Shown here piece after piece: positions 17,975 to 27,358 of a DNA stretch of 57,793 nt. Under the pieces are notes generated by a model. It was given only the letters and a program-made list of their open reading frames with translations. It ran no database searches and was not told where the DNA came from. The translations under genes and the position numbers were made by a program. Source of the DNA: Deltaproteobacteria bacterium. GTDB taxonomy: Bacteria > Myxococcota_A > UBA9160 > UBA6930. The stretch lies in contig JAFDCZ010000003.1 in assembly GCA_019312665.1 (NCBI GenBank), forward strand, positions 1 to 57,793. Reading direction: 5' to 3'. Numbering within the stretch: position 1 is the stretch's first letter; every line of letters starts with the position of its first letter.

Positions 17975-19333
17975 TCAGGAAGACGGTGAGGTCGGCGCCC
18001 GCCTCGCTGCGGCATCCCCGCCGTTCATGCGTGCAGGATCTCCCCACAAACAATTCGGACAATCCCTGCCCTCTACCGGCTCCGGCAGGGGCCGCTCCGG
18101 GTCCAGGTCGTAGACTTCGGCGGGAAGCAGATCGTTCCACTGCATGTCCGAGACGTCGGGGACGGCTACCGGGAGCGGGTGCCCCCAGTCGTGGTCGATC
18201 ACGGCATCCCAGCCCCCGTGGAGCTTGGTGGCCAGGACCACCCCGTTGATCAGGATTCCGTCCTCGCTCTGGTAGGTCATCCCGCCGGTTGCCGGATCCT
18301 TCGTCAACCGGCCCAACTTATCCGTCGTATTGCGGAGCTTGCGGTAGAGCTCGACGTCGCCCATTTCCTTCGCCACCCACATTCCGAACACGTGCGCGAC
18401 CGGATCGGATGTGCCGCCCTTCTCCCCGTCCACGGTCGCATACGGGCCGAACTCGGTGACGAAGACCTCCTTCCAGATGGGATACAGCCGTTCGGACCAT
18501 TCCGGAACGATCGGGCGCAAGAAGGTGATGATCCAGGCGTTGTTGTAGCCGAGCAGGCGCGTATCGACGACATCGTGGCTCGGGTGGTACTGGCGATAGA
18601 AGAGGCCCGTCTCCGGATCGATCATGCGCTTCTCGATGAAATCCAGCGTCCAGGCGATCTCGTTCTCACGATAGGTCGTGCCGAAGAGCTGGTCGTAGAT
18701 GTGAAGACTGAGCATGCCGATAGCGTTGCATTCGACGAACCAGTGGTCGGGTTCACAGGTCGTGCCTTCGTAGACCCCCCCGTGATGAAGGCGCATCTCG
18801 TCCGCGATCTGATTGGTGAGCCACGTGTATTCGCGTGCGTAGCGGAGATCTCCGGTAGTGAGCTGGTAGAGGCCGTACATGAGGTTCAGGTGGCCCTTGT
18901 ACATGATGTTCTGGAACGAGATGGGGTCCTCGCCGAATCCCATCTCCGTGAAGTCACCCCATACGAGCCGCGACTTCATCTTCTGGATCATCATGGAGAG
19001 CAGGTGCTCGAGCTGCGGGCGTTGCTCGGGGGCGAATCGCATCGCCGAGGGGATTCCGTAGGAGGAGAATGCGATCGTGTACTTCCAGAAGAGCCGCCGT
19101 TCCCGGTTCCAACCCTCGAAGAGATCCCCGCTGGCGCTGAGCGTCCGGTATCCGTTCAGCACCTCCGTCAGCTGTCCGATCTCGTCCTCCTGGAGCTTTC
19201 GATCGGCCGCTGGATCGAAGTAGCGCTCGGCGTCGGTCAGGCCGAAGGGCAGGAAACGGCCACCCGCGTAGACGAGTCCGCAAGCGATCAGGAGGGCTGC
19301 TGCCTGGAGGAACCGGCGCGGGGACATCTTCAT
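17975..19333 (-). CDS. Linalool dehydratase/isomerase homologue
   Basis: 452 residues from ATG 19333, chosen because GGAGAACGCA precedes it. An N-terminal signal or anchor follows (RRFLQAAALLIACGLVYAGG), so export is likely. The body closely follows the Castellaniella defragrans enzyme: WKYTIAFSSYG, GFGEDPISFQNIMYKGHLN (His148), LMYGLYQLTTG and TTCEPDHWFVECN, with Cys193 and Cys202 nine residues apart like the two catalytic cysteines of the known enzyme. That enzyme interconverts geraniol, linalool and myrcene cofactor-free in the periplasm. The roughly 60-residue C-terminal extension with a DCPNC pair is unusual. It is co-directional with an FAD oxidoreductase upstream and the monooxygenase downstream. 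Confidence 0.88.
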   Translation of the reverse strand: MKMSPRRFLQAAALLIACGLVYAGGRFLPFGLTDAERYFDPAADRKLQEDEIGQLTEVLNGYRTLSASGDLFEGWNRERRLFWKYTIAFSSYGIPSAMRFAPEQRPQLEHLLSMMIQKMKSRLVWGDFTEMGFGEDPISFQNIMYKGHLNLMYGLYQLTTGDLRYAREYTWLTNQIADEMRLHHGGVYEGTTCEPDHWFVECNAIGMLSLHIYDQLFGTTYRENEIAWTLDFIEKRMIDPETGLFYRQYHPSHDVVDTRLLGYNNAWIITFLRPIVPEWSERLYPIWKEVFVTEFGPYATVDGEKGGTSDPVAHVFGMWVAKEMGDVELYRKLRNTTDKLGRLTKDPATGGMTYQSEDGILINGVVLATKLHGGWDAVIDHDWGHPLPVAVPDVSDMQWNDLLPAEVYDLDPERPLPEPVEGRDCPNCLWGDPARMNGGDAAARRAPTSPSS

Positions 19334-19423
19334 TGCGTTCTCCGGGGCGGGCATGAACAGGCCCGCCCGCGTCCCCTCAATCTACCCTTCCCCGGAACAC
19401 CGGTCTCGTTGCCAGGAGCCCTG

Positions 19424-20764
19424 CTACGTGAGCCGGACTCCCTGCTTTCGGAGCGCGTCCTGAACCCTGCCGATATCCACCTCACGCGAAGGAACGCCCG
19501 ATTCTAGTGAGATGGCCGAGGCCACGCCCGCACCCTGGCCGGTAACCGTGCAACACATCATCTGACGGGTCGCCGCGTGAGAGACCTTGTCGCCGGCGAC
19601 GCAGCGGCCAGCGACGAGGAGGTTCTCGACCTGCTTGGGAACCGTGATCCGGAACGGCACCTGGAAGTAGCGCCCGGTCGAGGGCATGATCGCAATGCCG
19701 TTGCCGTCGAGGAACTCGGGGAAGATTCCGATCGAGTCGTCGAACTCTGCCTGGTTCAGCACGTCATGCTCCGTGAGATCGTATTCGCCGAGGATCTTGC
19801 GCGACTCTCGGCAACCGATCGATGCACCGATGGTCCGAAGCCGAGCTTCTTCGAAGCCGGGCGCGTACTTCTTGAGGGCCGCCACCGCCCACATGACACG
19901 CTGGCGGCCTTCGATCTCGCCGCGCGTCAGATCCCAGACGTCCGTCGAATCGATGCCTGCCATGTGGATGGCATTCATGTTCGGAATCTCACCAGCGTCG
20001 GTGAAGCTTCCCCAGTAGCTCTCCATGCGCACGTCCTCGGGGATCTCGCCGGCTTCCTTGGCCTTGTCGAAGGGCTCGCGGATGTAGGTGCTGAATTCGG
20101 TCGCTTCCTTCTCGCCCGAGGCGTCTCCCCAGTCTGCGATGGAGCTCGGGTTCTTCAGGATGTGGGTGATGAATTTCTCGAGATCGATACCGCTACAGCC
20201 GAAGTTCACGGTCGCGCCTTCGAGATCTTCCTTTGGATCGATCCAGAAAGGGGCGCCCGCGCGAGCGGCCACATCGCCGTCACCCGTGGCATCGATCACG
20301 CGCTTCGCCAGGATCGCCTGGCGCCCCGACTTGCTCTCGGTGATGACACCCGTGATCGCACCGTCCGCCTGGAGGACATCCACGATCTGGGTGTGCAGAA
20401 GGGGCACGATGCCCGCCTCCTGGATCATCTGGTCGGCAATGAACTTGAAGACCTCGGTATCGAGCACCTGGTAGTGATTCACCTGAAGGCTCGCGTTCAT
20501 GGCCTTCGCTCGCTGCTCGAACTCGACGCCGATGCCGCCGGCATCGACCGTCTTTTCCGTCGTCCGATACCAGGCGATGGTGCCGACCATGGATTGGGCG
20601 ATGACGCCGCCAAAGCAGCCGTAGCGCTCGACCAACATCACCCGGGCGCCCTGGCGCGCGGCGCCGAGCGCGGCAGCCAGCCCACCCGGGCCGCCTCCGA
20701 CCACCAGTACATCCGTCTCCGCCAGGATGGGAGTCTGCCTGGCCGGCTCTTCGATCACTGCCAT
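19424..20764 (-). CDS. FAD-dependent oxidoreductase (FAD_oxidored family)
   Basis: 446 residues from ATG 20764, which has GGAAGGAGAC immediately upstream. The N-terminus carries VLVVGGGPGGLAAALGAARQ and VERYGCFGGV, the FAD-binding start of the family related to fumarate-reductase-like flavoproteins. RVIDATGDGDVAARAGAPFW is the second conserved FAD motif, and ENLLVAGRCVAGDKVSHAAT is the C-terminal FAD-binding strand. Such proteins oxidise or reduce small organic substrates, with specificity unknown. It is the first gene of the minus-strand set with the linalool dehydratase/isomerase homologue (90 bases upstream of its ATG) and the monooxygenase. It is divergent from the acyl-CoA dehydrogenase at 20906, sharing a 141-base promoter region. 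Confidence 0.85.
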   Translation of the reverse strand: MAVIEEPARQTPILAETDVLVVGGGPGGLAAALGAARQGARVMLVERYGCFGGVIAQSMVGTIAWYRTTEKTVDAGGIGVEFEQRAKAMNASLQVNHYQVLDTEVFKFIADQMIQEAGIVPLLHTQIVDVLQADGAITGVITESKSGRQAILAKRVIDATGDGDVAARAGAPFWIDPKEDLEGATVNFGCSGIDLEKFITHILKNPSSIADWGDASGEKEATEFSTYIREPFDKAKEAGEIPEDVRMESYWGSFTDAGEIPNMNAIHMAGIDSTDVWDLTRGEIEGRQRVMWAVAALKKYAPGFEEARLRTIGASIGCRESRKILGEYDLTEHDVLNQAEFDDSIGIFPEFLDGNGIAIMPSTGRYFQVPFRITVPKQVENLLVAGRCVAGDKVSHAATRQMMCCTVTGQGAGVASAISLESGVPSREVDIGRVQDALRKQGVRLT

Positions 20765-20905
20765 ATCGTCTCCTTCCTCTCTCACTTGAGATGTTGAAAC
20801 GGATTGCGTGATTCGTCGAGAGGGCAGCGTTCCCGCAGCGGCCCGATGAGGTTACCCTGTGTCGCCTGTTTGGCCCCGAGGGCCCAGCCTCGGAAGGAGA
20901 AAAAG

Positions 20906-22600
20906 ATGATCCTGCTCGACCCGAAGAATCTCGATCGCAGCTATCCCGATGAGCGAAGTGCCGAGATCATGCGCAAGACCGTCGAGTTCTTCGAGACCAA
21001 GGGCAAACGGAAGCTTCTCGAGGATTACTACGACCGGGCGTGGTACGCGGACTTCCTCGAATTCGTCCGCAAGGAACGCATCTTCGCCTCCATGTGCACG
21101 CCGGCCGGCGAAGGCGCACCCGATGTGCGGTGGGATACGTGGCGCAATTGCGAGTTCGCCGAGATCCTCGGCTTCTACGGGCTTCCGTACTGGTACACGT
21201 GGCAGGTTTCCGTGCTCGGCCTCGGCCCGATCTGGATGACCGAGAACGAGGCCCTCCGCGAACGCGCGTCCAAGGCCCTCGAGGATGGCGGCATCTTCGC
21301 CTTCGGTCTCTCCGAGAAGACCCATGGCGCCGACATCTACTCCACCGACATGGTGCTCACCCGCGATGGCGATGGCTGGCGCGCGAACGGGCGCAAGTAC
21401 TACATCGGCAACGGGAACGAAGCCGCAATCGTCTCCACGTTCGGTCGCTTCGAGGAGGGCGACGAATACGTGTTCTTCGCGGTCGATTCGAATCATCCGA
21501 ACTATCACCTGGTGCAGAATGTCGTTGCGAGCCAGAACTACGTGTCCGAGTTCGAGCTGCGCGACTACCCGGTGCGGGAGGAGGACATCCTCCACCGCGG
21601 CCGCGGCGCCTGGGATGCCGCGCTGAACACGGTGAACATCGGAAAGTACAACCTGGGCTGGGCCTCGATCGGCATCGCCACCCATGCCCTCTACGAGGCG
21701 ATCACCCACGCCAACAACCGCGTGCTCTACGGGAACCGGGTCACCGAGATGTCCCACGTGCGCCGCATGTTCGTCGAGGGCCACGCGCGGCTCGTCGCGA
21801 TGAAGCTCTTTGCGCTGCGCGCGGCCGACTACATGCGATCCGCCTCCTCCGACGATCGCCGCTACCTGCTCTACAACCCGATGGTGAAGATGAAGACCAC
21901 CACCCAGGGTGAGGCCGTGATCAATCTCTTCTGGGACGCGATCGCCGCGAAGGGCTTCGAGAAGGACATGTACTTCAGCCAGGCTGCCATCGACATCCGC
22001 GGACTGCCGAAGCTCGAGGGCACGGTCCACGTCAACATCGCCCTGATCTCGAAATTCATGCCCAACTACTTCTTCAACCCGGCCGAGTACCCGGAAATCA
22101 GCCGACAGGACCACGGCCGCAACGACGATTTCCTGTTCAACCAGGGGAGCGCTCGCGGACTCGGCCAGATCCAATTCCACGACTACCGGAAGGCCTTCGA
22201 AGGCGTCGACCTTCCGAACGTTCGCATCTTCGCCGAGCAGACCGAAGTCTTCCGCCGGATGCTTCAGGAGGCGCCCCCCGGGCCCGACCAGATGAAGGAC
22301 GTCGACTTCTTGATGGCGGCTGGCGAAATCTTCGCGCTCGTCGTCTACGCCCAGCTCATCCTCGAGAACGCACGCATCTACGAGATCGACGCCGACCAGC
22401 TCGACCAGATCTTCGAGTTCATGGTGCGCGATGTCGCAGAGCACGCCCTCCAACTCTTCGGCCAGGCGAGTAGCAACGACGTGCAGATGGCCCTCTGCCA
22501 GGAGATGATGCGCAAGCCCGAACACGACCCGGACCGCTACGCCCGTGTCTGGGAGCGACACGTCGAGCCCCTCGACGGCGCCTATTCGATGAATCCCTGA
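20906..22600 (+). CDS. Acyl-CoA dehydrogenase
   Basis: 564 residues from ATG 20906, with CGGAAGGAG upstream. The central part has FAFGLSEKTHGADIYSTD and GWRANGRKYYIGNG, the standard substrate/FAD-binding strands of acyl-CoA dehydrogenases, followed by the helical C-domain. It is longer than the usual 380-400 residues, with an extended tail, as in the larger long-chain or atypical members. The reaction is alpha,beta-desaturation of an acyl-CoA with FAD, in the cytoplasm. It is divergent from the FAD oxidoreductase/linalool dehydratase-isomerase/monooxygenase set, so it is a candidate for the CoA-linked steps of the same pathway. The acyl chain is not deducible. Confidence 0.88.
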   Translation: MILLDPKNLDRSYPDERSAEIMRKTVEFFETKGKRKLLEDYYDRAWYADFLEFVRKERIFASMCTPAGEGAPDVRWDTWRNCEFAEILGFYGLPYWYTWQVSVLGLGPIWMTENEALRERASKALEDGGIFAFGLSEKTHGADIYSTDMVLTRDGDGWRANGRKYYIGNGNEAAIVSTFGRFEEGDEYVFFAVDSNHPNYHLVQNVVASQNYVSEFELRDYPVREEDILHRGRGAWDAALNTVNIGKYNLGWASIGIATHALYEAITHANNRVLYGNRVTEMSHVRRMFVEGHARLVAMKLFALRAADYMRSASSDDRRYLLYNPMVKMKTTTQGEAVINLFWDAIAAKGFEKDMYFSQAAIDIRGLPKLEGTVHVNIALISKFMPNYFFNPAEYPEISRQDHGRNDDFLFNQGSARGLGQIQFHDYRKAFEGVDLPNVRIFAEQTEVFRRMLQEAPPGPDQMKDVDFLMAAGEIFALVVYAQLILENARIYEIDADQLDQIFEFMVRDVAEHALQLFGQASSNDVQMALCQEMMRKPEHDPDRYARVWERHVEPLDGAYSMNP

Positions 22601-22644
22601 GATCACGCGATCCGGTCGAACTTCATACCGGACGAGACGCGGAA

Positions 22645-23103
22645 ATGCCTAGACTCGGGGTCGTGCATCAGGGAACACCCGCGTGGCGCACCCGCGCCGA
22701 GCATTGGTTCGAGGCTCCGGAGCGCAAGCTCCCGGGTGGCCGTTGGCTGCGCACGAGCCTCCGCACACTGCATCTCATTGCAGTCGGAGCGCTCTACGGC
22801 GGGCACGTATACGGCGTCGATGCCGATCGACTCGTGCCTGCCCTCGTCGCCGTCCTCGCCAGTGGTGGAACGCTCGTCGTCTTCGAAGTCTGGCAGGCGC
22901 GCATCTGGTTGGTCCAGGTGCGAGGCATTGCCACGTTCTTCAAGCTGGGGCTCGTCGCCGCCGTCAGCTTCGCCTGGGAGCTTCGGCTCGCGCTGCTGAC
23001 CCTCGCGCTGATCATCGGCAGCGTGAGCTCCCACATGCCAGGCCGCTGGCGGTACCATTCCCTGCTGCACGGGCGAGTCGTCGGCCCCACAGAGAAGGGC
23101 TGA
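22645..23103 (+). CDS. Four-helix membrane protein next to NnrS
   Basis: 152 residues with four hydrophobic segments (about 38-56, 63-82, 94-112 and 114-131) and His residues at helix ends (TLHLIAVGALYGGH and SSHMPGRWRYHSLLHGR), a pattern compatible with heme or metal binding. No family is recognised with confidence. The stop at 23101-23103 is followed within five bases by the TTG start of the NnrS gene, so the two are almost certainly co-translated and may work together. It lies 44 bases downstream of the acyl-CoA dehydrogenase gene on the same strand. Confidence 0.6.
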   Translation: MPRLGVVHQGTPAWRTRAEHWFEAPERKLPGGRWLRTSLRTLHLIAVGALYGGHVYGVDADRLVPALVAVLASGGTLVVFEVWQARIWLVQVRGIATFFKLGLVAAVSFAWELRLALLTLALIIGSVSSHMPGRWRYHSLLHGRVVGPTEKG

Positions 23104-23108
23104 GTGCG

Positions 23109-24305
23109 TTGAGTTCGAAACCCGCGCCCGATGAGCCGACCGCCCTGCCTGCCGCTTTGTTCGCGCTGGGCTTTCGCCCGTTCTTCCTGGCCGCCGGTGT
23201 TGCCGCCATCATCCTGGTCGCCACCTGGGTGGCCGCGCTCCGCGGCGTCGCGCTCCCCACGGTGTACGACCCGGTCGGAGGCCCCATGGCCTGGCACGGC
23301 CACGAGATGCTCTTTGGCTACGTCAGCGCGGTGATCGCGGGCTTCCTGCTCACCTCCGTCCGCAACTGGACCGGGCAGCCGACGCCAACGGGCCCACGGC
23401 TCGTCGGACTGGCGGCGCTCTGGCTGGCGGGCCGCGTCGCGCCCTTCCTGCCCGCGAGCATCCCTCCGGCCTGGGCCGCCGGCATGGATCTCGCCTTCCT
23501 GCCCGCACTGACACTCGCGCTTGCCATTCCGCTGTTGCGCCAGGGCGCGGCCCGCAATCTGGTGTTCGTCCCGATCCTGCTCGCGTTGACAGCCGCCAAC
23601 GTGATGTTCCACCTGCAGGTGCTGGGCATTGCAGCCACCGGACGCACGGGGCAACTGCTGGCGGTCGATCTGATCGTGCTGGTGATCACGATCATCGGCG
23701 GCCGGGTGCTGCCCTTCTTCATCGACCGTGCCCTCCCAGAGGCCCACCCTGTCACGAGACCTGGGTTGGACGCGCTCTGCGTTGCCGCCGTCGTCGCACT
23801 CGCCGTGCTTCGCTTGCTCGGCGCAGATGACGCGCTGCGCGTGGTCGCAGGGCTCGCCGCCGCGCTCCATGCGGCACGGCTCGCCGGCTGGCATGACGCG
23901 CGGCTCTGGTCGAAGCCACTCCTCTGGGTGCTCTATCTGGGCTACGCATGGCTCGTCGTCGGCTTTGCAATGACCGCGCTCTCGGGCGTCATGCCTCGCT
24001 TCACATCGCTGGCCCTGCATGCGTTCACCGCGGGAGCCATGGGATCGATGACCCTCGGCATGATGACGCGCGTCTCACTCGGTCATACCGGACGCCCGTT
24101 GGTCGCTTCAGGTGCGGCGCTCTTCAGCTTCGTCGCCATCCTCGCGGCCGGCCTCATCCGCGTTCTCATCCCCGCCGTCGCGCCGAGCCTGTACAACGAC
24201 CTGATCGCGGTCGCCGGGCTCCTTTGGATCGCGGCCTTCCTGCCCTTTGTCGCGGCCTTCGGGCCCATTCTCATTCGGCCGCGGCCCGATGGACGGGCGG
24301 GTTAG
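23109..24305 (+). CDS. nnrS: NnrS family heme/copper membrane protein
   Basis: 398 residues. The start is taken as TTG 23109, with AGAAGGG upstream. The frame is open much further 5' but that part overlaps the preceding gene. The protein has about twelve hydrophobic segments and the family signature MAWHGHEMLFGYVSAVIAGF and LLTSVRNWTG near the N-terminus, plus GFRPFFLAA before it. NnrS is a heme- and copper-containing inner-membrane protein linked to relief of nitric oxide or nitrosative stress in other proteobacteria; its exact chemistry is not settled. The 3' end overlaps the convergent histidine kinase gene by four bases. No nitrite or nitric oxide reductase genes are seen nearby. Confidence 0.88.
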   Translation: MSSKPAPDEPTALPAALFALGFRPFFLAAGVAAIILVATWVAALRGVALPTVYDPVGGPMAWHGHEMLFGYVSAVIAGFLLTSVRNWTGQPTPTGPRLVGLAALWLAGRVAPFLPASIPPAWAAGMDLAFLPALTLALAIPLLRQGAARNLVFVPILLALTAANVMFHLQVLGIAATGRTGQLLAVDLIVLVITIIGGRVLPFFIDRALPEAHPVTRPGLDALCVAAVVALAVLRLLGADDALRVVAGLAAALHAARLAGWHDARLWSKPLLWVLYLGYAWLVVGFAMTALSGVMPRFTSLALHAFTAGAMGSMTLGMMTRVSLGHTGRPLVASGAALFSFVAILAAGLIRVLIPAVAPSLYNDLIAVAGLLWIAAFLPFVAAFGPILIRPRPDGRAG

Positions 24306-26383
24306 CCCTCGCTCGATTGAATCTCCTCGGATTCTCCGACCAGCTCGTAGACCGCGTTCCGCATTTCGGCCAACGAGAATGGCTTGGCGAGAAATCTCGT
24401 GGGGACGTCACCGGACTCGGAGAGATCCAGCTGTCGATCGCTATAGCCTGACACGAACAGCACGGGTAATTCCGGCTGGCCCGACCGCAAGCGCGCAGCC
24501 AGTTCGGGGCCACGCATCTCCGGCATCACGACGTCGGAGATCAACAAATCGATCCTTCCGCGCGCTGCTTCGCGGAGCGCAGCAGGGCCATCCGCCGCTT
24601 CGACCACCTCGAAGCCGTCTCGGCGCAAGCAATCGCGCACCAGGCGCCGCACGCTTTCCTCGTCCTCCACCAGCAACACACGCCGGCCGCTGGCGACGAA
24701 CGCCGGTGCGGGGGCCGGCTGCGCTGCCTCATCGACAACCGGCTGGCCACTCACCCGCGGAAAGAAGAGCGCGACCTCCGTGCCAAGGCCCGCCGTGCTG
24801 CTCAGCTGAATGCCGCCGTGGCTCTGCTCGACGATACCGTACACCGAAGCCAGGCCGAGCCCTGTGCCCTCTCCGACTTCCTTCGTCGTGAAGAAGGGCT
24901 CGAAGGCGCGTTCCAGCGTCTCGGGCGCCATGCCGGTGCCGGTATCCGCGACGACCAGCCGCACATACTCTCCAGCCGGAACACCAAGCGCCGCCGCCTC
25001 CTCTCCCTCGATCTCTGTCTTGCTCGTTTCGATGCGCAGCGATCCACCGTCGGGCATCGCGTCGCGCGCATTGCTCGCCAGGTTGACCAGGACCCGTTGG
25101 ATCTGGCTCGGATCGACATCGACGGCCCAAGGAGCCGCGTCGAGCCGAAGCTCGAGGCTCACTTCCTCGCGGATCAGGCTCTTCAACATCTCCTTGAGGT
25201 CCGTCACCAACCCATCGAGTGTCATCCGCCGGGGCTTGAGCACCTGTTGGCGGCCGAAAGCGAGGTGCTGTCCGGTGAGCGAAGCCGCCCGTTGGGTGGC
25301 GCGGCGAATCTGCTTCACCGGCTCGCTCGCATCGAGCACATCCGCATAACCAGCGATCACGGTCAGCAGGTTGTTGAAATCGTGGGCAACGCCGCCGGCC
25401 AGCACACCCAGGCTCTCGAGCTTCTCCGCGGCCCGCAGCCGCTCGCGCTCTTCCCGCTCTCGGGTGATGTCGCGGCCGGCAAAGATCCAGCGCTCCTCTC
25501 CGTCCTGCGTTCGGTATCGGCTAGCTACAACCTCTTGCCAAACAAGGCTGCCGTCGCGATGCCGATTCTCGATTTCATAGCGACGGCCCGATTCCATACG
25601 ACTTTCGACGGGCTCGGCGCCCTGCGATGTGGTCACCGCGAGCACCCCCGCTGGATGGCGCCCCAGCATCTCGTCCGGCGAATAGCCCAGCACCGATTCG
25701 AAGCGGGGGTTCACGTAGAGCACGATGCCGTCGCGATCCGTCTCGACGATGGTCTGGAACGAATCGTCGCTGAGCGCCCGGAACCTCGCCTGTTCCACCT
25801 CGAGGTGACGGGATGTGGCCTCCGCAGCCCGCCGGGCGCTCTCCGCCTCGGCCACGGCGCGGCTGCGTACCATCTCGCCCAGCACGGCGACCCCGAAGAA
25901 CGCTGCGGTGAAGGCGATCGTCGACCAGGTGACCGCCAGGGGCGTCTGCGATGCCGCGCTCAGCCGTTCGCCCTGCCATACCGCCAGGGGCCACGCGCTC
26001 AGGACAACGACCGCCACCCAGCCCCACCCGTCACGAATCCCGATCAGCACCACGGCGGCCAACGGCACGACGAAGAGAAAGACCATGGAGAGGGTCTGGC
26101 CCCAGACCAAGGTCGCTTGGCCCGCTAGATCGAGGAACACACCCAGCGGGATCCATGACGCGGCTGCGCGATTCGAGCGAGTGAGCCATAGGGTCGGCAA
26201 CGGGAGAGCCCACAGGAATGTGGCCAACCAGGACAGGCGAGCCCCGACGGGGTTGCCTCCCTGCTCTGCCACCCACGCGCCGATCGCCCCGACCCCAACG
26301 AGCAGGATCGAGACACCCGCCAGGAGCCGAGCGCGTGAGCGCGCCTCAGGCCCACCGGTCTCGAGGACGCGAGCAGGCAGCAA
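24302..26383 (-). CDS. Hybrid sensor histidine kinase: membrane domain, PAS, kinase and receiver
   Basis: 693 residues. About six transmembrane segments occupy residues 20-175. A coiled linker follows, then a PAS domain at about 200-310 (SFQTIVETDRDGIVLYVN) with its PAC end DGEERWIFAGRDITRERE. The phosphoacceptor is in GVAHDFNNLLTVIAGY. ATPase boxes NLASNARDAMPDG, VADTGTGM and GEGTGLGLASVYGIV follow. A receiver domain lies at about 565-685 with the acceptor Asp in LLISDVVMPEM. There is no DNA-binding output domain, so the phosphate probably passes to another protein not encoded here. It overlaps nnrS tail to tail by four bases, which does not by itself imply a functional link. Confidence 0.9.
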   Translation of the reverse strand: MLPARVLETGGPEARSRARLLAGVSILLVGVGAIGAWVAEQGGNPVGARLSWLATFLWALPLPTLWLTRSNRAAASWIPLGVFLDLAGQATLVWGQTLSMVFLFVVPLAAVVLIGIRDGWGWVAVVVLSAWPLAVWQGERLSAASQTPLAVTWSTIAFTAAFFGVAVLGEMVRSRAVAEAESARRAAEATSRHLEVEQARFRALSDDSFQTIVETDRDGIVLYVNPRFESVLGYSPDEMLGRHPAGVLAVTTSQGAEPVESRMESGRRYEIENRHRDGSLVWQEVVASRYRTQDGEERWIFAGRDITREREERERLRAAEKLESLGVLAGGVAHDFNNLLTVIAGYADVLDASEPVKQIRRATQRAASLTGQHLAFGRQQVLKPRRMTLDGLVTDLKEMLKSLIREEVSLELRLDAAPWAVDVDPSQIQRVLVNLASNARDAMPDGGSLRIETSKTEIEGEEAAALGVPAGEYVRLVVADTGTGMAPETLERAFEPFFTTKEVGEGTGLGLASVYGIVEQSHGGIQLSSTAGLGTEVALFFPRVSGQPVVDEAAQPAPAPAFVASGRRVLLVEDEESVRRLVRDCLRRDGFEVVEAADGPAALREAARGRIDLLISDVVMPEMRGPELAARLRSGQPELPVLFVSGYSDRQLDLSESGDVPTRFLAKPFSLAEMRNAVYELVGESEEIQSSEG

Positions 26384-26498
26384 GTGGTCGAGCAGGCTGC
26401 TGGTCAGGAAATCCGCGCGAGGCCCACGATCCCCCCCTGGAGCAAGGCCCTGAGGATACAGGCTGCGGAACCTCGTGCAGCGCCTAAACTACTCGCAT

Positions 26499-27263
26499 AT
26501 GTCCAACGAGAACACCCGAAAAACTGAATCCCTCCCGCCTCATAAGACGCTCACCACCTACTACGATTCGGATCCGGAGCGGAGCGCCTACGTCCACGAT
26601 CTCTTCAAGCGGACGGCGCCCCACTACAACACGATCGAGCGGATCTTCGGCAACTTCGGCCTGACCTACCGGCGCCTTTCCCTTCGCTTCAATGGCCTGA
26701 AGCCCGGCATGAAGGTGCTGGACGTGGCAATCGGCACGGCCGCCGTCTCTCGCGGCGCCGTGAAGCTCGTCGGGCCTACCGGCAGGGTCTACGGCGTGGA
26801 CCCTAACGAGGGCATGCTGGCCGAGGCTCGGAAGAACTTCGACGGGCCCCTCACCCGGGGCGTCGCCCAATCCTTGCCCTTCAAGAGCAACACGTTCGAT
26901 TTCGTGACGATGGGCATCGCCCTGCGACACGTCTCGGATTTGAAGGCGACCTTCTCCGAGTACCACCGCGTACTCAAGCCAGGCGGCAAGGTATGGCTGC
27001 TCGAAGGCCACGTTGCCAAGAGCCGAATCGGCCACGCCCTTACCCGTTTCGTCTGGAAAACGGCCATACCTGGCCTCACGCTCCTGTTCACCCGCGATCG
27101 CGATGCCAAGCTGCTGATGGACTACTACTGGGACACGGTGGAGCAATGCGTCCCCGAGGAAGAGATCGTCGCAGCCATGGCAAGCGCCGGCTTCGAGCAC
27201 GCCCGCGTGCGCGTCACGATGCCCGGAGCCTTCTGCGAATACAAAGGCCAGAAGGCGACCTAG
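26499..27263 (+). CDS. Class I SAM-dependent methyltransferase, UbiE-like
   Basis: 254 residues from ATG 26499; a GTG at 26475 in the same frame is an alternative. The N-terminal FKRTAPHYNTIERIFGN resembles the UbiE/MenG start. Motif I is VLDVAIGTAAVSRGAVKLVG, followed by VYGVDPNEGML, and the post-motif region is FDFVTMGIALRHVSDLKATF and RVLKPGGKVWLLE, all standard for SAM-binding. UbiE-type enzymes methylate quinone precursors, but this protein lacks the exact family end and could act on another lipid-like substrate. It is divergent from the histidine kinase with about 115 bases between them. A 512-base gene-free stretch follows it. Confidence 0.82.
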   Translation: MSNENTRKTESLPPHKTLTTYYDSDPERSAYVHDLFKRTAPHYNTIERIFGNFGLTYRRLSLRFNGLKPGMKVLDVAIGTAAVSRGAVKLVGPTGRVYGVDPNEGMLAEARKNFDGPLTRGVAQSLPFKSNTFDFVTMGIALRHVSDLKATFSEYHRVLKPGGKVWLLEGHVAKSRIGHALTRFVWKTAIPGLTLLFTRDRDAKLLMDYYWDTVEQCVPEEEIVAAMASAGFEHARVRVTMPGAFCEYKGQKAT

Positions 27264-27358
27264 CATCGCGGGAAGTACCGCGTGGAGTCTGTTTCGGTTG
27301 GCCCCGGGACCCTAGAGAGCCGGTGACTGATCCCTGGTCCGCTTCGCGTCTCGTTGCG

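Noticed and set aside
16266-18113. 615-codon plus-strand open frame opposite the monooxygenase
   Set aside because: Antisense shadow; the minus strand has the complete monooxygenase with its FxGxxxHxxxWP motif.
20852-22606. 584-codon minus-strand open frame opposite the acyl-CoA dehydrogenase
   Set aside because: Antisense shadow of a well-supported plus-strand gene.
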